Origin: Chitinophagaceae bacterium
GTDB taxonomy: Bacteria > Bacteroidota > Bacteroidia > Chitinophagales > Chitinophagaceae
Direction: 5' to 3'
Length of the DNA: 51,711 bases
Assembly (NCBI GenBank): GCA_020847395.1
Contig: JADLCD010000030.1
Coordinates: 1 to 51,711 of the forward strand
Shown: piece by piece, positions 17,215 through 25,360 of the stretch
Layout: the number at the start of each line of letters is the position of its first letter
Numbering within the stretch: position 1 is the stretch's first letter
Position numbers and translations under genes: made by a program
The notes under the pieces: model-generated
Told to the model about the DNA's origin: nothing
Database searches by the model: none
Seen by the model: only the letters and a program-made list of their open reading frames with translations

Positions 17215-20200
17215 ATGAAAAGGATACTAAGTTTCCTCGCTATTTTATTTATGCTGCATGAGCAAATTTCAGCACAACAAACATTTCCGGTAAATGCTGT
17301 TGCCGACGAACGTTTGGGCTATTACGCTTTTACTAATGCTACTGTTGTAAAAGATGCTAAAACCACTTTACAAAATGCCGTAGTTATTATAAAAAAAGGT
17401 AAAATAATTGCTGCAGGTAGCAATATACCTGTGCCCAAAGAAGCGGTGATTATTGATTGTAAAGGCAAATACATTGTTCCATCTTTTATTGATATATACA
17501 GTGATTACGGTATGCCCGCGCCCCAGCGATCTGCCGCACCATTTAATTACAGCGCACCTGCACAATTAACTTCAAATACAAAAGGTGCATACGGCTGGAA
17601 CGAGGCAATAAAGGCTGATGTAAATGGCGCTTCTGTTTTTGCAGCCGATGCAACAAAAGCAAAATCGCTGCGTGATATTGGTTTCGGCACTGTGCTTACA
17701 CATCAAAAAGATGGCATAGCAAGAGGAACCGGCACCGTTGTATCATTAGCCGATATAAAAGAGAATCTCACTATTATCAAAGAAAAAGCTTCAGCGCATT
17801 ATTCTTTTAATAAGGGCACTTCAACACAAAGCTATCCCGGCAGTTTAATGGGCGCTATTGCTTTATTGCGGCAAACATATTTAGATGCGCAATGGTATAA
17901 AAGCAATCCTGCAACCGAGGGCGTAAATCTAAGTTTGAAAGCATGGAGCGACATTCAAAACCTGCCACAGATATTTGAAGCCAATGACAAATGGCAGGAT
18001 ATACGCGCCGACAGGATTGGCGATGAGTTTGGTATACAATATATTATTAAAGGTGGGGGAAATGAGTACCAGCGTATACAGGAAATAGCAAAAACAAAAG
18101 CGGCGTATATACTCCCGCTTAATTATCCTGAAGCGATGGATGTAGAAGACCCGGATGATGCAAAAAGAGTTTCGCTAAATGATTTAAAACATTGGGAACT
18201 CGCGGTAACAAACCCGGCATCTTTCGAAAAAGCAGGTATAGATTTTTGTTTAACGCCTGCTGATTTAAAAGATACCAAATCGTTTTTAACCAATGTGAGA
18301 AAAGCAATAGAAGCCGGGCTCAGCAAAACAAAAGCTTTGGAAGCGCTTACAAAAACACCGGCAACCTTGTTAGGTATTTACGATAAAGTAGGTAGTATTG
18401 AAGCAGGTAAAACTGCCAGCTTTTTAATTATTTCCGGTGCTTTGTTTGATGAAAAAACAACCATTTATCAAAACTGGGTGCAGGGAGAAAGGTATGATGT
18501 GAACAACGAAAACTGGAATGATATTAATGCTGTATATAACTTATCGGTACAGGATACTGATAATACCGCAAAAACATATGCTCTGTCTGTAAAAAACAGC
18601 AAATCAGCAACTGTAATTGATGGAGACACGCTTGCCACCAAATTCAGCTTTAATGGAAAAATGGTGAACATCAGTTTTCCCCCTGATAAGAAATCAAAAT
18701 CAACTATTCGCCTCACCGGTACCGTTAGCAATGATGGATGGATAGGCAATGGCAGTAATGCAAACGGCACACAGGTACTTTGGAATGCAACCTTTGCTAA
18801 AACAGCTGAATCCAAGCCGGATACCGCTAAGAAAAATACAGTTAAACCGCTTGCAAAAATTACTTACCCGTTTGGCAGTTATGGCTGGGATAGTTTACCA
18901 TCGGCACATACTATTCTTATTAAAAATGCCACAGTATGGACTTCGGATGAAGCGGGAAAATTAGAAAACACGGATGTGTTACTTAAAGCCGGTAAAATTG
19001 CACAGGTTGGTAAAAATCTTTCTGATGCATCTGCCACCATTATTGATGGAACAGGTAAACATCTTACCGCAAGTATTATAGATGAACATTCTCATATTGC
19101 TACGGCTTCTATAAATGAAGGCGCTCAGTCAGTAACATCTGAAGTAAGAATAGGCGATAATTTAAACCCGGATGATATTAATATTTATCGCCAGTTAAGC
19201 GGAGGCGTTACTACTTCTCATATTCTGCACGGTTCAGCAAATACTATTGGCGGACAAACGCAGTTAATAAAACTCCGCTGGGGTGCAGATGATGAAGGTT
19301 TGAAATTTAAAGGCGCCGACCCATTTATAAAATTTGCATTAGGCGAAAATGTAAAAAGAACAACCTCACCTGCTAACAATCGCTTTCCTGATACGAGGAT
19401 GGGTGTTGAACAGGTATTGATGGATGCTTTTCAAAGAGCGAAAGATTATGAAAATGCTATTGCAAAAGCTGCTGCAATAAAAAGTACAAGTAAAAAAAGT
19501 ATGGCATCTGTAAGCCCCTGGAATACGGTAAGAAGAGACCTTGAACTGGATGCACTGGTAGAAATTATGAATAAAAAAAGATTCATTACCTGCCACTCTT
19601 ATGTGCAAACAGAAATAACCTATACTATGCGTGTAGCAGAAAAATTTGGTTTTCGCATTAATACCTTCACGCATATTCTTGAAGGATATAAAGTAGCGGA
19701 TAAAATGAAAGCGCATGGCGCTAATGTATCTACCTTCTCTGATTGGTGGGCGTATAAAATAGAAGTAGCGGATGCGATTGCTTATAATGCTGCTATAATG
19801 CAAAAGATGGGATTGAATGTTTGTATCAATTCTGACGATGCAGAAATGGCACGCAGGCTAAACCAGGAAGCGGCAAAAACAGTTAAGTATGGCGGCGTAA
19901 GCGAAATCGAAGCATTGAACATGGTTACTATCAATCCTGCTAAAGCGCTTCACATTAATGATAAAACAGGTAGCATTAAAGTGGGTAAAGATGCTGATGT
20001 AGTGTTGTGGAGTGATAACCCATTGAGCATATATGCCAAAGCAGAAAAAACAATAATTGACGGCATTATATATTTTGACAGGGAAAAAGACCTGGTGATG
20101 CGCAGTAATATTTCTGCAGAAAGAAACAGGATTATTCAAAAATTGGTTAGCGAGAAAAAAGCCGGCGGGCCCGTTGTGCCATTTAAACCAAGCGTACAAA

Positions 20201-20292
20201 TTGTATTAGGCTGTGGTGAGCATCAGCAGGATGGTGATAGCAACCACGATGATGAAACCGGCGGGCAGTTGGAAGAAAATGCTACCAACTAA
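17215..20292 (+). CDS. Exported double-domain amidohydrolase
   Basis: This 1025-residue protein has a signal peptide (MLHEQISAQ) and contains two amidohydrolase modules. The N-terminal module (about 30-440) lacks the HxH metal motif: where it should be, the sequence reads PSFIDIYSDYG. The C-terminal module (about 570-1000) keeps it (IIDEHSHI), together with the later His ligands (TCHSY, FTHILEGY) and Asp (INSDDAE). Only the second half should bind metal and hydrolyse amide or imide bonds. The protein is about twice the normal family length. It is followed 37 bases later by a shorter relative, probably in one transcript. The substrate is unknown. Confidence 0.9.
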   Translation: MKRILSFLAILFMLHEQISAQQTFPVNAVADERLGYYAFTNATVVKDAKTTLQNAVVIIKKGKIIAAGSNIPVPKEAVIIDCKGKYIVPSFIDIYSDYGMPAPQRSAAPFNYSAPAQLTSNTKGAYGWNEAIKADVNGASVFAADATKAKSLRDIGFGTVLTHQKDGIARGTGTVVSLADIKENLTIIKEKASAHYSFNKGTSTQSYPGSLMGAIALLRQTYLDAQWYKSNPATEGVNLSLKAWSDIQNLPQIFEANDKWQDIRADRIGDEFGIQYIIKGGGNEYQRIQEIAKTKAAYILPLNYPEAMDVEDPDDAKRVSLNDLKHWELAVTNPASFEKAGIDFCLTPADLKDTKSFLTNVRKAIEAGLSKTKALEALTKTPATLLGIYDKVGSIEAGKTASFLIISGALFDEKTTIYQNWVQGERYDVNNENWNDINAVYNLSVQDTDNTAKTYALSVKNSKSATVIDGDTLATKFSFNGKMVNISFPPDKKSKSTIRLTGTVSNDGWIGNGSNANGTQVLWNATFAKTAESKPDTAKKNTVKPLAKITYPFGSYGWDSLPSAHTILIKNATVWTSDEAGKLENTDVLLKAGKIAQVGKNLSDASATIIDGTGKHLTASIIDEHSHIATASINEGAQSVTSEVRIGDNLNPDDINIYRQLSGGVTTSHILHGSANTIGGQTQLIKLRWGADDEGLKFKGADPFIKFALGENVKRTTSPANNRFPDTRMGVEQVLMDAFQRAKDYENAIAKAAAIKSTSKKSMASVSPWNTVRRDLELDALVEIMNKKRFITCHSYVQTEITYTMRVAEKFGFRINTFTHILEGYKVADKMKAHGANVSTFSDWWAYKIEVADAIAYNAAIMQKMGLNVCINSDDAEMARRLNQEAAKTVKYGGVSEIEALNMVTINPAKALHINDKTGSIKVGKDADVVLWSDNPLSIYAKAEKTIIDGIIYFDREKDLVMRSNISAERNRIIQKLVSEKKAGGPVVPFKPSVQIVLGCGEHQQDGDSNHDDETGGQLEENATN

Positions 20293-20329
20293 TGCACGGA
20301 AATTTCTTAACAGCATAAAAAATCAAGAG

Positions 20330-21643
20330 ATGAAAAAATTGACATATTCTATATTATTCATGTTTCTTTTTGCAATTGCTGCAACAGCCCAGGATGATGT
20401 ATATCCTACGCCGGAATATAAAGGACTTTTATTTATAACTAACGGTATCGTGCATACGGGAAACGGCCAGGTATTGGAGCATACCACCATACAGGTAAAC
20501 AATGGCAGAATTGAAAAAATAGGCACAAATATTCCTGTGCCGCAGGGCGATGTAAAAGTATATGACGCAAAAGGAAAACATGTTTATCCCGGCCTAATCC
20601 TTCCTGATTGCGATCTCGGGTTAAGAGAAATAGCATCAGGGGTAAGAGGTTCAAACGACTATCGTGAATTGGGAGAACTCAACCCTAATATACGTTCTAT
20701 CGTTTCTTATAATACAGATTCAAAAATCATCAATACTTTAAAAGCAAACGGAATATTGCTGGCAAATGTATCGCCGCAGGGAAGTTTGATTGCCGGCTCA
20801 TCTTCTGTTGTACAATTAGATGCATGGAACTGGGAAGATGCAGCATACAAAATTGATAATGGCATTCATATTACATTCCCTTCTTTTCTTCCGCAGCGCG
20901 GAGGGCGTTTTTTTATGGTAGCACAATCACAAACTCCCGATGATGCTGAAAAACAGGCATTGCAAAAAATTGAGAAGCTAAAAAGTTTTTTTGCCGAAGC
21001 TAAATCATACCAGCAGGAAGCGGAACATGCACAAACCAATTTAAAATTTGCTGCCGTTAAGGGTTTGTTTGATAAAAGCCAGAAATTATTTATACACGCA
21101 AACCAGGTAAAGCAAATGCTTGCTGCAATAGATTTTGTAAAAGAATTTGGATTTTCCGTAGTGATAGTTGGCGGTAGTGAAAGCTGGCAGATAGCACCAT
21201 TGCTTAAACAGCATAGTGTAGCAGTAATACTTGGCACTCAACATGAATTACCTGCAACAGAAGATGAAGATGTTGATCAGCCATATAAAACGCCTGCCGC
21301 CTTACAAAAGGCAGGCGTATTATTTGCGCTGAATGATAATATGGATAATACCCGTTTCCGTAATTTAAGTTTTAATGCAGGCACGGCTGCCGCTTATGGT
21401 TTAACTAAAGAAGAAGCATTAAGTGCAATAACTTTAAACGCAGCAAAAATTTTAGGCATTGATGATAAAACCGGGTCACTTGAAGTGGGTAAAGATGCAA
21501 ATATTGTAGTGAGCGAAGGAGATATTCTTGATATGAAAAGCAGCATTGTTACACATGCTTTTATACAGGGCAGGCTGGTTAGTCTTGCTAATAAACAAAC
21601 GCAGTTGTATGAAAGATATATGGGAAAGTATGGATTGAAATAA
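20330..21643 (+). CDS. Amidohydrolase-fold protein lacking metal ligands
   Basis: I place the start at 20330, giving 437 residues with a clean signal peptide (MKKLTYSILFMFLFAIAATA). The frame stays open further upstream, but it would overlap the preceding gene and hide the signal. The fold matches the amidohydrolase family, with GKHVYPGLILPD at the usual metal-motif position and a C-terminal ITLNAAKILGIDDKTGSLEVGKDA. Neither an HxH nor the catalytic Asp motif is present (FALNDNMDN replaces it), so it is probably a non-catalytic partner of the upstream enzyme. Both genes run in the same direction. Confidence 0.85.
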   Translation: MKKLTYSILFMFLFAIAATAQDDVYPTPEYKGLLFITNGIVHTGNGQVLEHTTIQVNNGRIEKIGTNIPVPQGDVKVYDAKGKHVYPGLILPDCDLGLREIASGVRGSNDYRELGELNPNIRSIVSYNTDSKIINTLKANGILLANVSPQGSLIAGSSSVVQLDAWNWEDAAYKIDNGIHITFPSFLPQRGGRFFMVAQSQTPDDAEKQALQKIEKLKSFFAEAKSYQQEAEHAQTNLKFAAVKGLFDKSQKLFIHANQVKQMLAAIDFVKEFGFSVVIVGGSESWQIAPLLKQHSVAVILGTQHELPATEDEDVDQPYKTPAALQKAGVLFALNDNMDNTRFRNLSFNAGTAAAYGLTKEEALSAITLNAAKILGIDDKTGSLEVGKDANIVVSEGDILDMKSSIVTHAFIQGRLVSLANKQTQLYERYMGKYGLK

Positions 21644-21667
21644 GAAAGGAGACAGGCAGTGTGGTTA

Positions 21668-21757
21668 TTTGTAGTTTATGGTTTGAAGTTTGTGACCCTA
21701 AACTATAAACCAAAAACTACAAACTACAAACCATAAACTACAAACCATAAACCCTTT
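21668..21757. repeat. Heptamer-periodic hairpin between convergent genes
   Basis: TTTGTAGTTTATGGTTTG (21668-21685) is perfectly complementary to 21727-21744. The right side consists of tandem 7-mers such as CAAACTA, CAAACCA and TAAACCA. It lies between two convergent genes ending at 21643 and 21771, so it may terminate transcription from both sides. Confidence 0.6.
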
Positions 21758-21770
21758 AACCCACAACCTT

Positions 21771-22862
21771 CTATTCCACCCAATCCGCAATAAATATATT
21801 TGTATCTCTTGTGCCGCCATTATTCCTGTTGCTACAGAAAATTATTTTTTTTCCATCGGGAGAAAACATGGGAAATGCATCAAATCCTTTATCTCTGCTG
21901 ATTTTCCGGAGATTAGTTCCATCTTCATTTATCGTATAAAGGTTAAATGGAAATCCTCTTTTATATTCATGGTTTGATGCAAAAATAATCCGTTTGCTAT
22001 CCGGCATAAAGGCAGGCGCCCAATTAGCTTGCCCATAATGTGTTACCTGGCGGGCATTGCTTCCATCTGCATTAGCAACCCAAACTTCCATTTGTGTGGG
22101 AGCTACAAGATTTTCTGCCAGCAAGTCTTTGTATTCTTTAATCTCATCTTCGGTTTTTGGTCTCGATGCCCTCCAGATTATTTTCTTTCCATCAGGGCTG
22201 AACCATGCACCACCATCATAACCCAAAGTGTTAGTCACTCTTTTTTCTTTACCGGTTTTCAGGTTCATGATATACAAATCTATATCACCATCTTTATCGC
22301 TGGTATATATCATACTATTGCCATCAGGAGATAAAGTTGCTTCAGCATCATAACTTTTTGCATTAGTTAATTGCTTTATAATTTTTCCGTCTAAATCTGC
22401 CATGAAAATATCGTAGCTGTCATACAATGGCCAAATGTATTTATTGCCGTACTTTTTTCTATCAGGAACAGGCGGGCAGCTATCTGCACTCAAATGCGTT
22501 GAAGCATAAATAATATGCCTGCCATCTTTTGTAAAAAAGGGGCAGGTTGTTCTTCCTTTACCCGTGCTTACCAATTTATATTCAAATTTTTCTGCTGTAC
22601 TTTTAGGAACCTGACCAATAAAAACCTGGTCGCAGGGAAGCCCATCTTTAGCGCTTGTTCTTTGAAAAACAATATACCGGCCATCATAACTCCAGTAAGC
22701 TTCAGCATTATCGCCACCGAAAGTTAGTTGCTGTATATTTTTAAAATGTACTTCATCGGGATAATGCAAGGTGTCGCCTGGTAGCGGTGAATGTTGTGCC
22801 TTAACATATAAAACCGGTATTGCAATAAGTAAAAATATTTTAATGACAATATTTATTCGCAT
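21771..22862 (-). CDS. PD40 / TolB-like beta-propeller protein
   Basis: This 363-residue exported protein (signal peptide ending VKAQ) is built from at least five WD40-like PD40 repeats. Each shows an SxDGRxIxF or SPDGKKIIF core: AYWSYDGRYIVFQR, FFTKDGRHIIYAS, TLSPDGNSMIYTS, WFSPDGKKIIWRA and MFSPDGKKIIFCS. The family includes the TolB periplasmic propeller and the propeller halves of S9 peptidases, but no peptidase domain is present here. The role is probably binding or scaffolding in the periplasm. It converges with the amidohydrolase pair and seems monocistronic. Confidence 0.85.
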   Translation of the reverse strand: MRINIVIKIFLLIAIPVLYVKAQHSPLPGDTLHYPDEVHFKNIQQLTFGGDNAEAYWSYDGRYIVFQRTSAKDGLPCDQVFIGQVPKSTAEKFEYKLVSTGKGRTTCPFFTKDGRHIIYASTHLSADSCPPVPDRKKYGNKYIWPLYDSYDIFMADLDGKIIKQLTNAKSYDAEATLSPDGNSMIYTSDKDGDIDLYIMNLKTGKEKRVTNTLGYDGGAWFSPDGKKIIWRASRPKTEDEIKEYKDLLAENLVAPTQMEVWVANADGSNARQVTHYGQANWAPAFMPDSKRIIFASNHEYKRGFPFNLYTINEDGTNLRKISRDKGFDAFPMFSPDGKKIIFCSNRNNGGTRDTNIFIADWVE

Positions 22863-23030
22863 CAGTAATAGATATTTTAGGCTGCAATTTATACTATTTA
22901 CAATTTATGTAATTCCCGGAGCCGCATAATATTAATAATGTGCCTGACCGCAAATTGATTTCTTTTACTCTTCCTGGCTTATTACCAATTTTTACAGCAT
23001 CTCATATCTGTATAGGCCGATCAAAAATCA

Positions 23031-23158
23031 AACACCTTAGGGTGCATTCCAAATTGTCGCTGGCTGGTGAAACACCAGCCAGGGCGCCTGCCGTGGGCAG
23101 TGTCTTCACTGACCACATGAAGCCCAATGCGACAATTTGGAATGCACCCAACACCTTA
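23031..23158. mobile_element. 110-bp MITE with 21-bp terminal inverted repeats and 9-bp target duplication
   Basis: The element spans 23040-23149. Its ends, 23040-23060 (starting GGGTGCATTCC) and 23129-23149 (ending GGAATGCACCC), are perfect 21-bp inverted repeats. The 9-bp direct repeat AACACCTTA flanks it at 23031-23039 and 23150-23158. Next to the left end is a perfect 9-bp hairpin (TGGCTGGTG at 23061-23069 with CACCAGCCA at 23073-23081). It encodes nothing and must have been moved by a transposase in trans. The perfect ends suggest recent insertion. Confidence 0.85.
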
Positions 23159-23185
23159 CACCCTACACCTTCTGCCTTACGCCTT
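23151..23185. repeat. Heptamer tandem repeat beside the MITE
   Basis: Five consecutive 7-mers run through this stretch, ACACCTT, ACACCCT, ACACCTT, CTGCCTT and ACGCCTT in order. They overlap the right target duplication of the MITE and lie just downstream of the sugar-binding protein gene on the minus strand. Confidence 0.6.
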
Positions 23186-23190
23186 TCATA

Positions 23191-24135
23191 CTACTTCTTC
23201 ACAAACCTATCCACGTTATCTTTCGTTACTAACTGAAAAGGAATAAAAATTTCTTTTTGCTCAACAGGTTCTTTTTTAGCAAGCTTAATAGCAAGATCGA
23301 TAGCACCTGCGCCCTGCCCGTTCGCGTCCTGGAATACTGTAGCATTTAATCTTCCGTCTTTTACCGCTTTCAGTGCATCAGCAATTGCATCTATGCTAAC
23401 AACAATTACTTTATCCTTCATTTTAGCCTGTTCAAGCGCCTGAACTGCTCCCATACCCATTTCATCATTGTGTGCAAAAACAGCACTTATTTTATCACCA
23501 TATGATTGTATCCAGTTTTCCATCAGGCTCATTCCTTTTGCCCTGTCCCATTCAGCGGTTTGTTCTGCCAATATTTTTATACCGGGATATTTACTCAAAA
23601 TATTTTTTGCGCCGATAGCTCTTTTAATCTGCGCTGCCTGCCCCATATATCCATCCATAATTACAATATTACCCTGGCCACTCAAAAGTTTTGCAATCTG
23701 TTCCATCGCAATTTCTCCAGATGCTTCATCGCTTGAACCGGCAAATCCATCAGGCCTGGCTGTTGTTTCAGAATTTACATTGATAACAGGTATACCGGCA
23801 GCCTTTGCTTTTTCAACAGCAGGTGAGCTTGCTTCTACTTCACATGGATTTAAAATAATTGCATCTACTTTCTGGGCAATAAAGGTTTCAACCTGCTGTA
23901 CCTGCTTTTCGGCAGTGCGCTGCGCATCATTTACAATAAGGTTTACATTTTTTTCTTTTGCCCTTTCTTCCATCGCATCCTTTACATTCACTACAAATTC
24001 TGATTGCAGGCTAAGCATTGACGCGCCGATGGTCAAAGATTTTTCACCATTGCTTTTTTTATTTCCCTGCTGATTACAAGCTGTGAATATTGAAACGGCT
24101 ATTATAGCAGCTAAAAATACCGGGCTAAATTTCAT
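23191..24135 (-). CDS. Ribose-type ABC transporter substrate-binding lipoprotein (RbsB-like)
   Basis: This 314-residue periplasmic binding protein of the RbsB type has a lipobox with Cys20 (FTACNQQ), so it is probably lipid-anchored. Recognisable segments are LSLQSEFVVNVKDAMEERAK, AIILNPCEVEASSPAVEKAK, FAGSSDEASGEIAMEQIAK and AVFAHNDEMGMGAVQALEQA, which build the sugar cleft between two lobes. It is the last gene of a minus-strand operon after the ATP-binding protein and the permease. A palindromic repeat lies between it and the permease gene. The sugar may be ribose or another monosaccharide. Confidence 0.92.
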   Translation of the reverse strand: MKFSPVFLAAIIAVSIFTACNQQGNKKSNGEKSLTIGASMLSLQSEFVVNVKDAMEERAKEKNVNLIVNDAQRTAEKQVQQVETFIAQKVDAIILNPCEVEASSPAVEKAKAAGIPVINVNSETTARPDGFAGSSDEASGEIAMEQIAKLLSGQGNIVIMDGYMGQAAQIKRAIGAKNILSKYPGIKILAEQTAEWDRAKGMSLMENWIQSYGDKISAVFAHNDEMGMGAVQALEQAKMKDKVIVVSIDAIADALKAVKDGRLNATVFQDANGQGAGAIDLAIKLAKKEPVEQKEIFIPFQLVTKDNVDRFVKK

Positions 24136-24219
24136 ATGACTTTTATGTTTTTTAAAAAGTCAAGATAAACATTTTTGACAGATGAAACATCCTGCATACA
24201 AACAGGACAAGCGGTTATT

Positions 24220-24272
24220 AAACCTATAAGGTTTGCCGGGCTGAAAAGCAGCGCTGCAAACCTTATAGGTTT
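24220..24272. repeat. AAACCTATAAGGTTTGC palindromic element, copy 1
   Basis: Perfect 17-bp arms (24220-24236 and 24256-24272) enclose a 19-nt loop (CGGGCTGAAAAGCAGCGCT). It lies between the permease and binding-protein genes of the ABC operon. Two more copies occur at 25281 and 50170. Confidence 0.8.
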
Positions 24273-24287
24273 TTGTGTGTACGTAAC

Positions 24288-25223
24288 TTATTGGCGTGCA
24301 TTTTTTCTATCGAGTAAAACTGCTCCTATAATAATAATTCCTTTAATAATTTGCTGGTAATAAGAAGACACATTAAGAAGATCAAGCCCGTTGTTGATTA
24401 CGCCAATAATCAAAACGCCAATCACCGTTCCTGCAATACTCCCTCTGCCACCAAGCAGGCTTGTTCCACCAATTACAACTGCAGCAATAGCATCCAACTC
24501 GTAAGCAATACCGGCATTAGGCTGCCCGGTGGTAATGCGTGAGGCAAGCACTATACCGGCAAGCGCTGCAAGACCGCTACACATGATGTACGCAAAAAGC
24601 TTAACCCTGTTTACACGTATGCCCGAAGCCTTCGCAGCATTTTCATTTCCTCCAACTGCATAAATATACCTGCCAATGCGGGTGTATTTAAGTATAACCG
24701 ATGATATTAATATTACTAATGCAAACAACAGAATAGGCACAGGAATATGCAATACATCGCCACCACCGATAAAATTAAATGAGGGCGAAAGATTGGTTAC
24801 CGGTCTGCCATTGCTCAATACCAGTGCCAGTCCGCGGGCAATGGTCATCATACCAAGTGTAACAATAAATGGCGCTACTTTGCCAATGGTGATGGTAAGT
24901 CCGTTGATGGTACCAATCAACACACCTGCTGATAAACCAACTAATACAGGCATCATAACAGGATATGTGTTTGGATGTGCAAAGCCTGCTGCAATTACGC
25001 CTGTGAGCGCAATTACCGAACCCAGTGAAAGATCAATTCCTCCTGCAATAATTACAAATGTTACACCTATAGCCAATATACCGTTAATGGATACCTGCCG
25101 TAACACAATCACTAAATTCTGAACAGTAAAAAAATAAGGTGTAGCTATAGATAGCACAATGCAGATTACCAGCAACGCTATCAGTATGCCGTACTTTGAT
25201 AAATAATTCTTAGCAAAATTCAT
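24288..25223 (-). CDS. Ribose-type ABC transporter permease (RbsC-like)
   Basis: This 311-residue inner-membrane protein of the BPD_transp_2 family has about nine or ten helices and is of normal length. Family signatures are NGILAIGVTFVIIAGGIDLSLGSV, the YAVGGNENAAKASGIRVNRVK cytoplasmic loop that contacts the ATPase, and GGTSLLGGRGSIAGTVIGVL. It pairs with the neighbouring ATP-binding protein and binding lipoprotein to import a monosaccharide. It lies between two copies of the same palindromic repeat, one on each side. Confidence 0.93.
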   Translation of the reverse strand: MNFAKNYLSKYGILIALLVICIVLSIATPYFFTVQNLVIVLRQVSINGILAIGVTFVIIAGGIDLSLGSVIALTGVIAAGFAHPNTYPVMMPVLVGLSAGVLIGTINGLTITIGKVAPFIVTLGMMTIARGLALVLSNGRPVTNLSPSFNFIGGGDVLHIPVPILLFALVILISSVILKYTRIGRYIYAVGGNENAAKASGIRVNRVKLFAYIMCSGLAALAGIVLASRITTGQPNAGIAYELDAIAAVVIGGTSLLGGRGSIAGTVIGVLIIGVINNGLDLLNVSSYYQQIIKGIIIIGAVLLDRKNARQ

Positions 25224-25280
25224 TCAAAACAGTTTATTATTATAAAGCCTTTAGCTTTCAGGTATCAACTTTCAGCTTAT

Positions 25281-25332
25281 AAACCTATAAGGTTTGCAGC
25301 GCTCAATGCTGCCCGGCAAACCTTATAGATTT
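25281..25332. repeat. AAACCTATAAGGTTTGC palindromic element, copy 2
   Basis: Arms 25281-25297 and 25316-25332 pair with one mismatch. The loop AGCGCTCAATGCTGCCCG is close to the reverse complement of the copy 1 loop, so this copy is inverted. It lies between the ATP-binding protein and permease genes. Confidence 0.75.
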
Positions 25333-25360
25333 CACTGACGACTCAAAGCTCCCTGCCCAC

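Noticed and set aside
20213-20330. Earlier start for the second amidohydrolase
   Set aside because: It would overlap the preceding gene by 80 bases and bury a clear signal peptide that begins at 20330.
21668-21757. CRISPR-like repeat
   Set aside because: The units are only 7 nt with no spacers between them and no cas genes are present.
22940-23236. 98-codon plus-strand frame across the MITE
   Set aside because: It runs through the terminal inverted repeats and into the opposite-strand gene, so it is not a gene.
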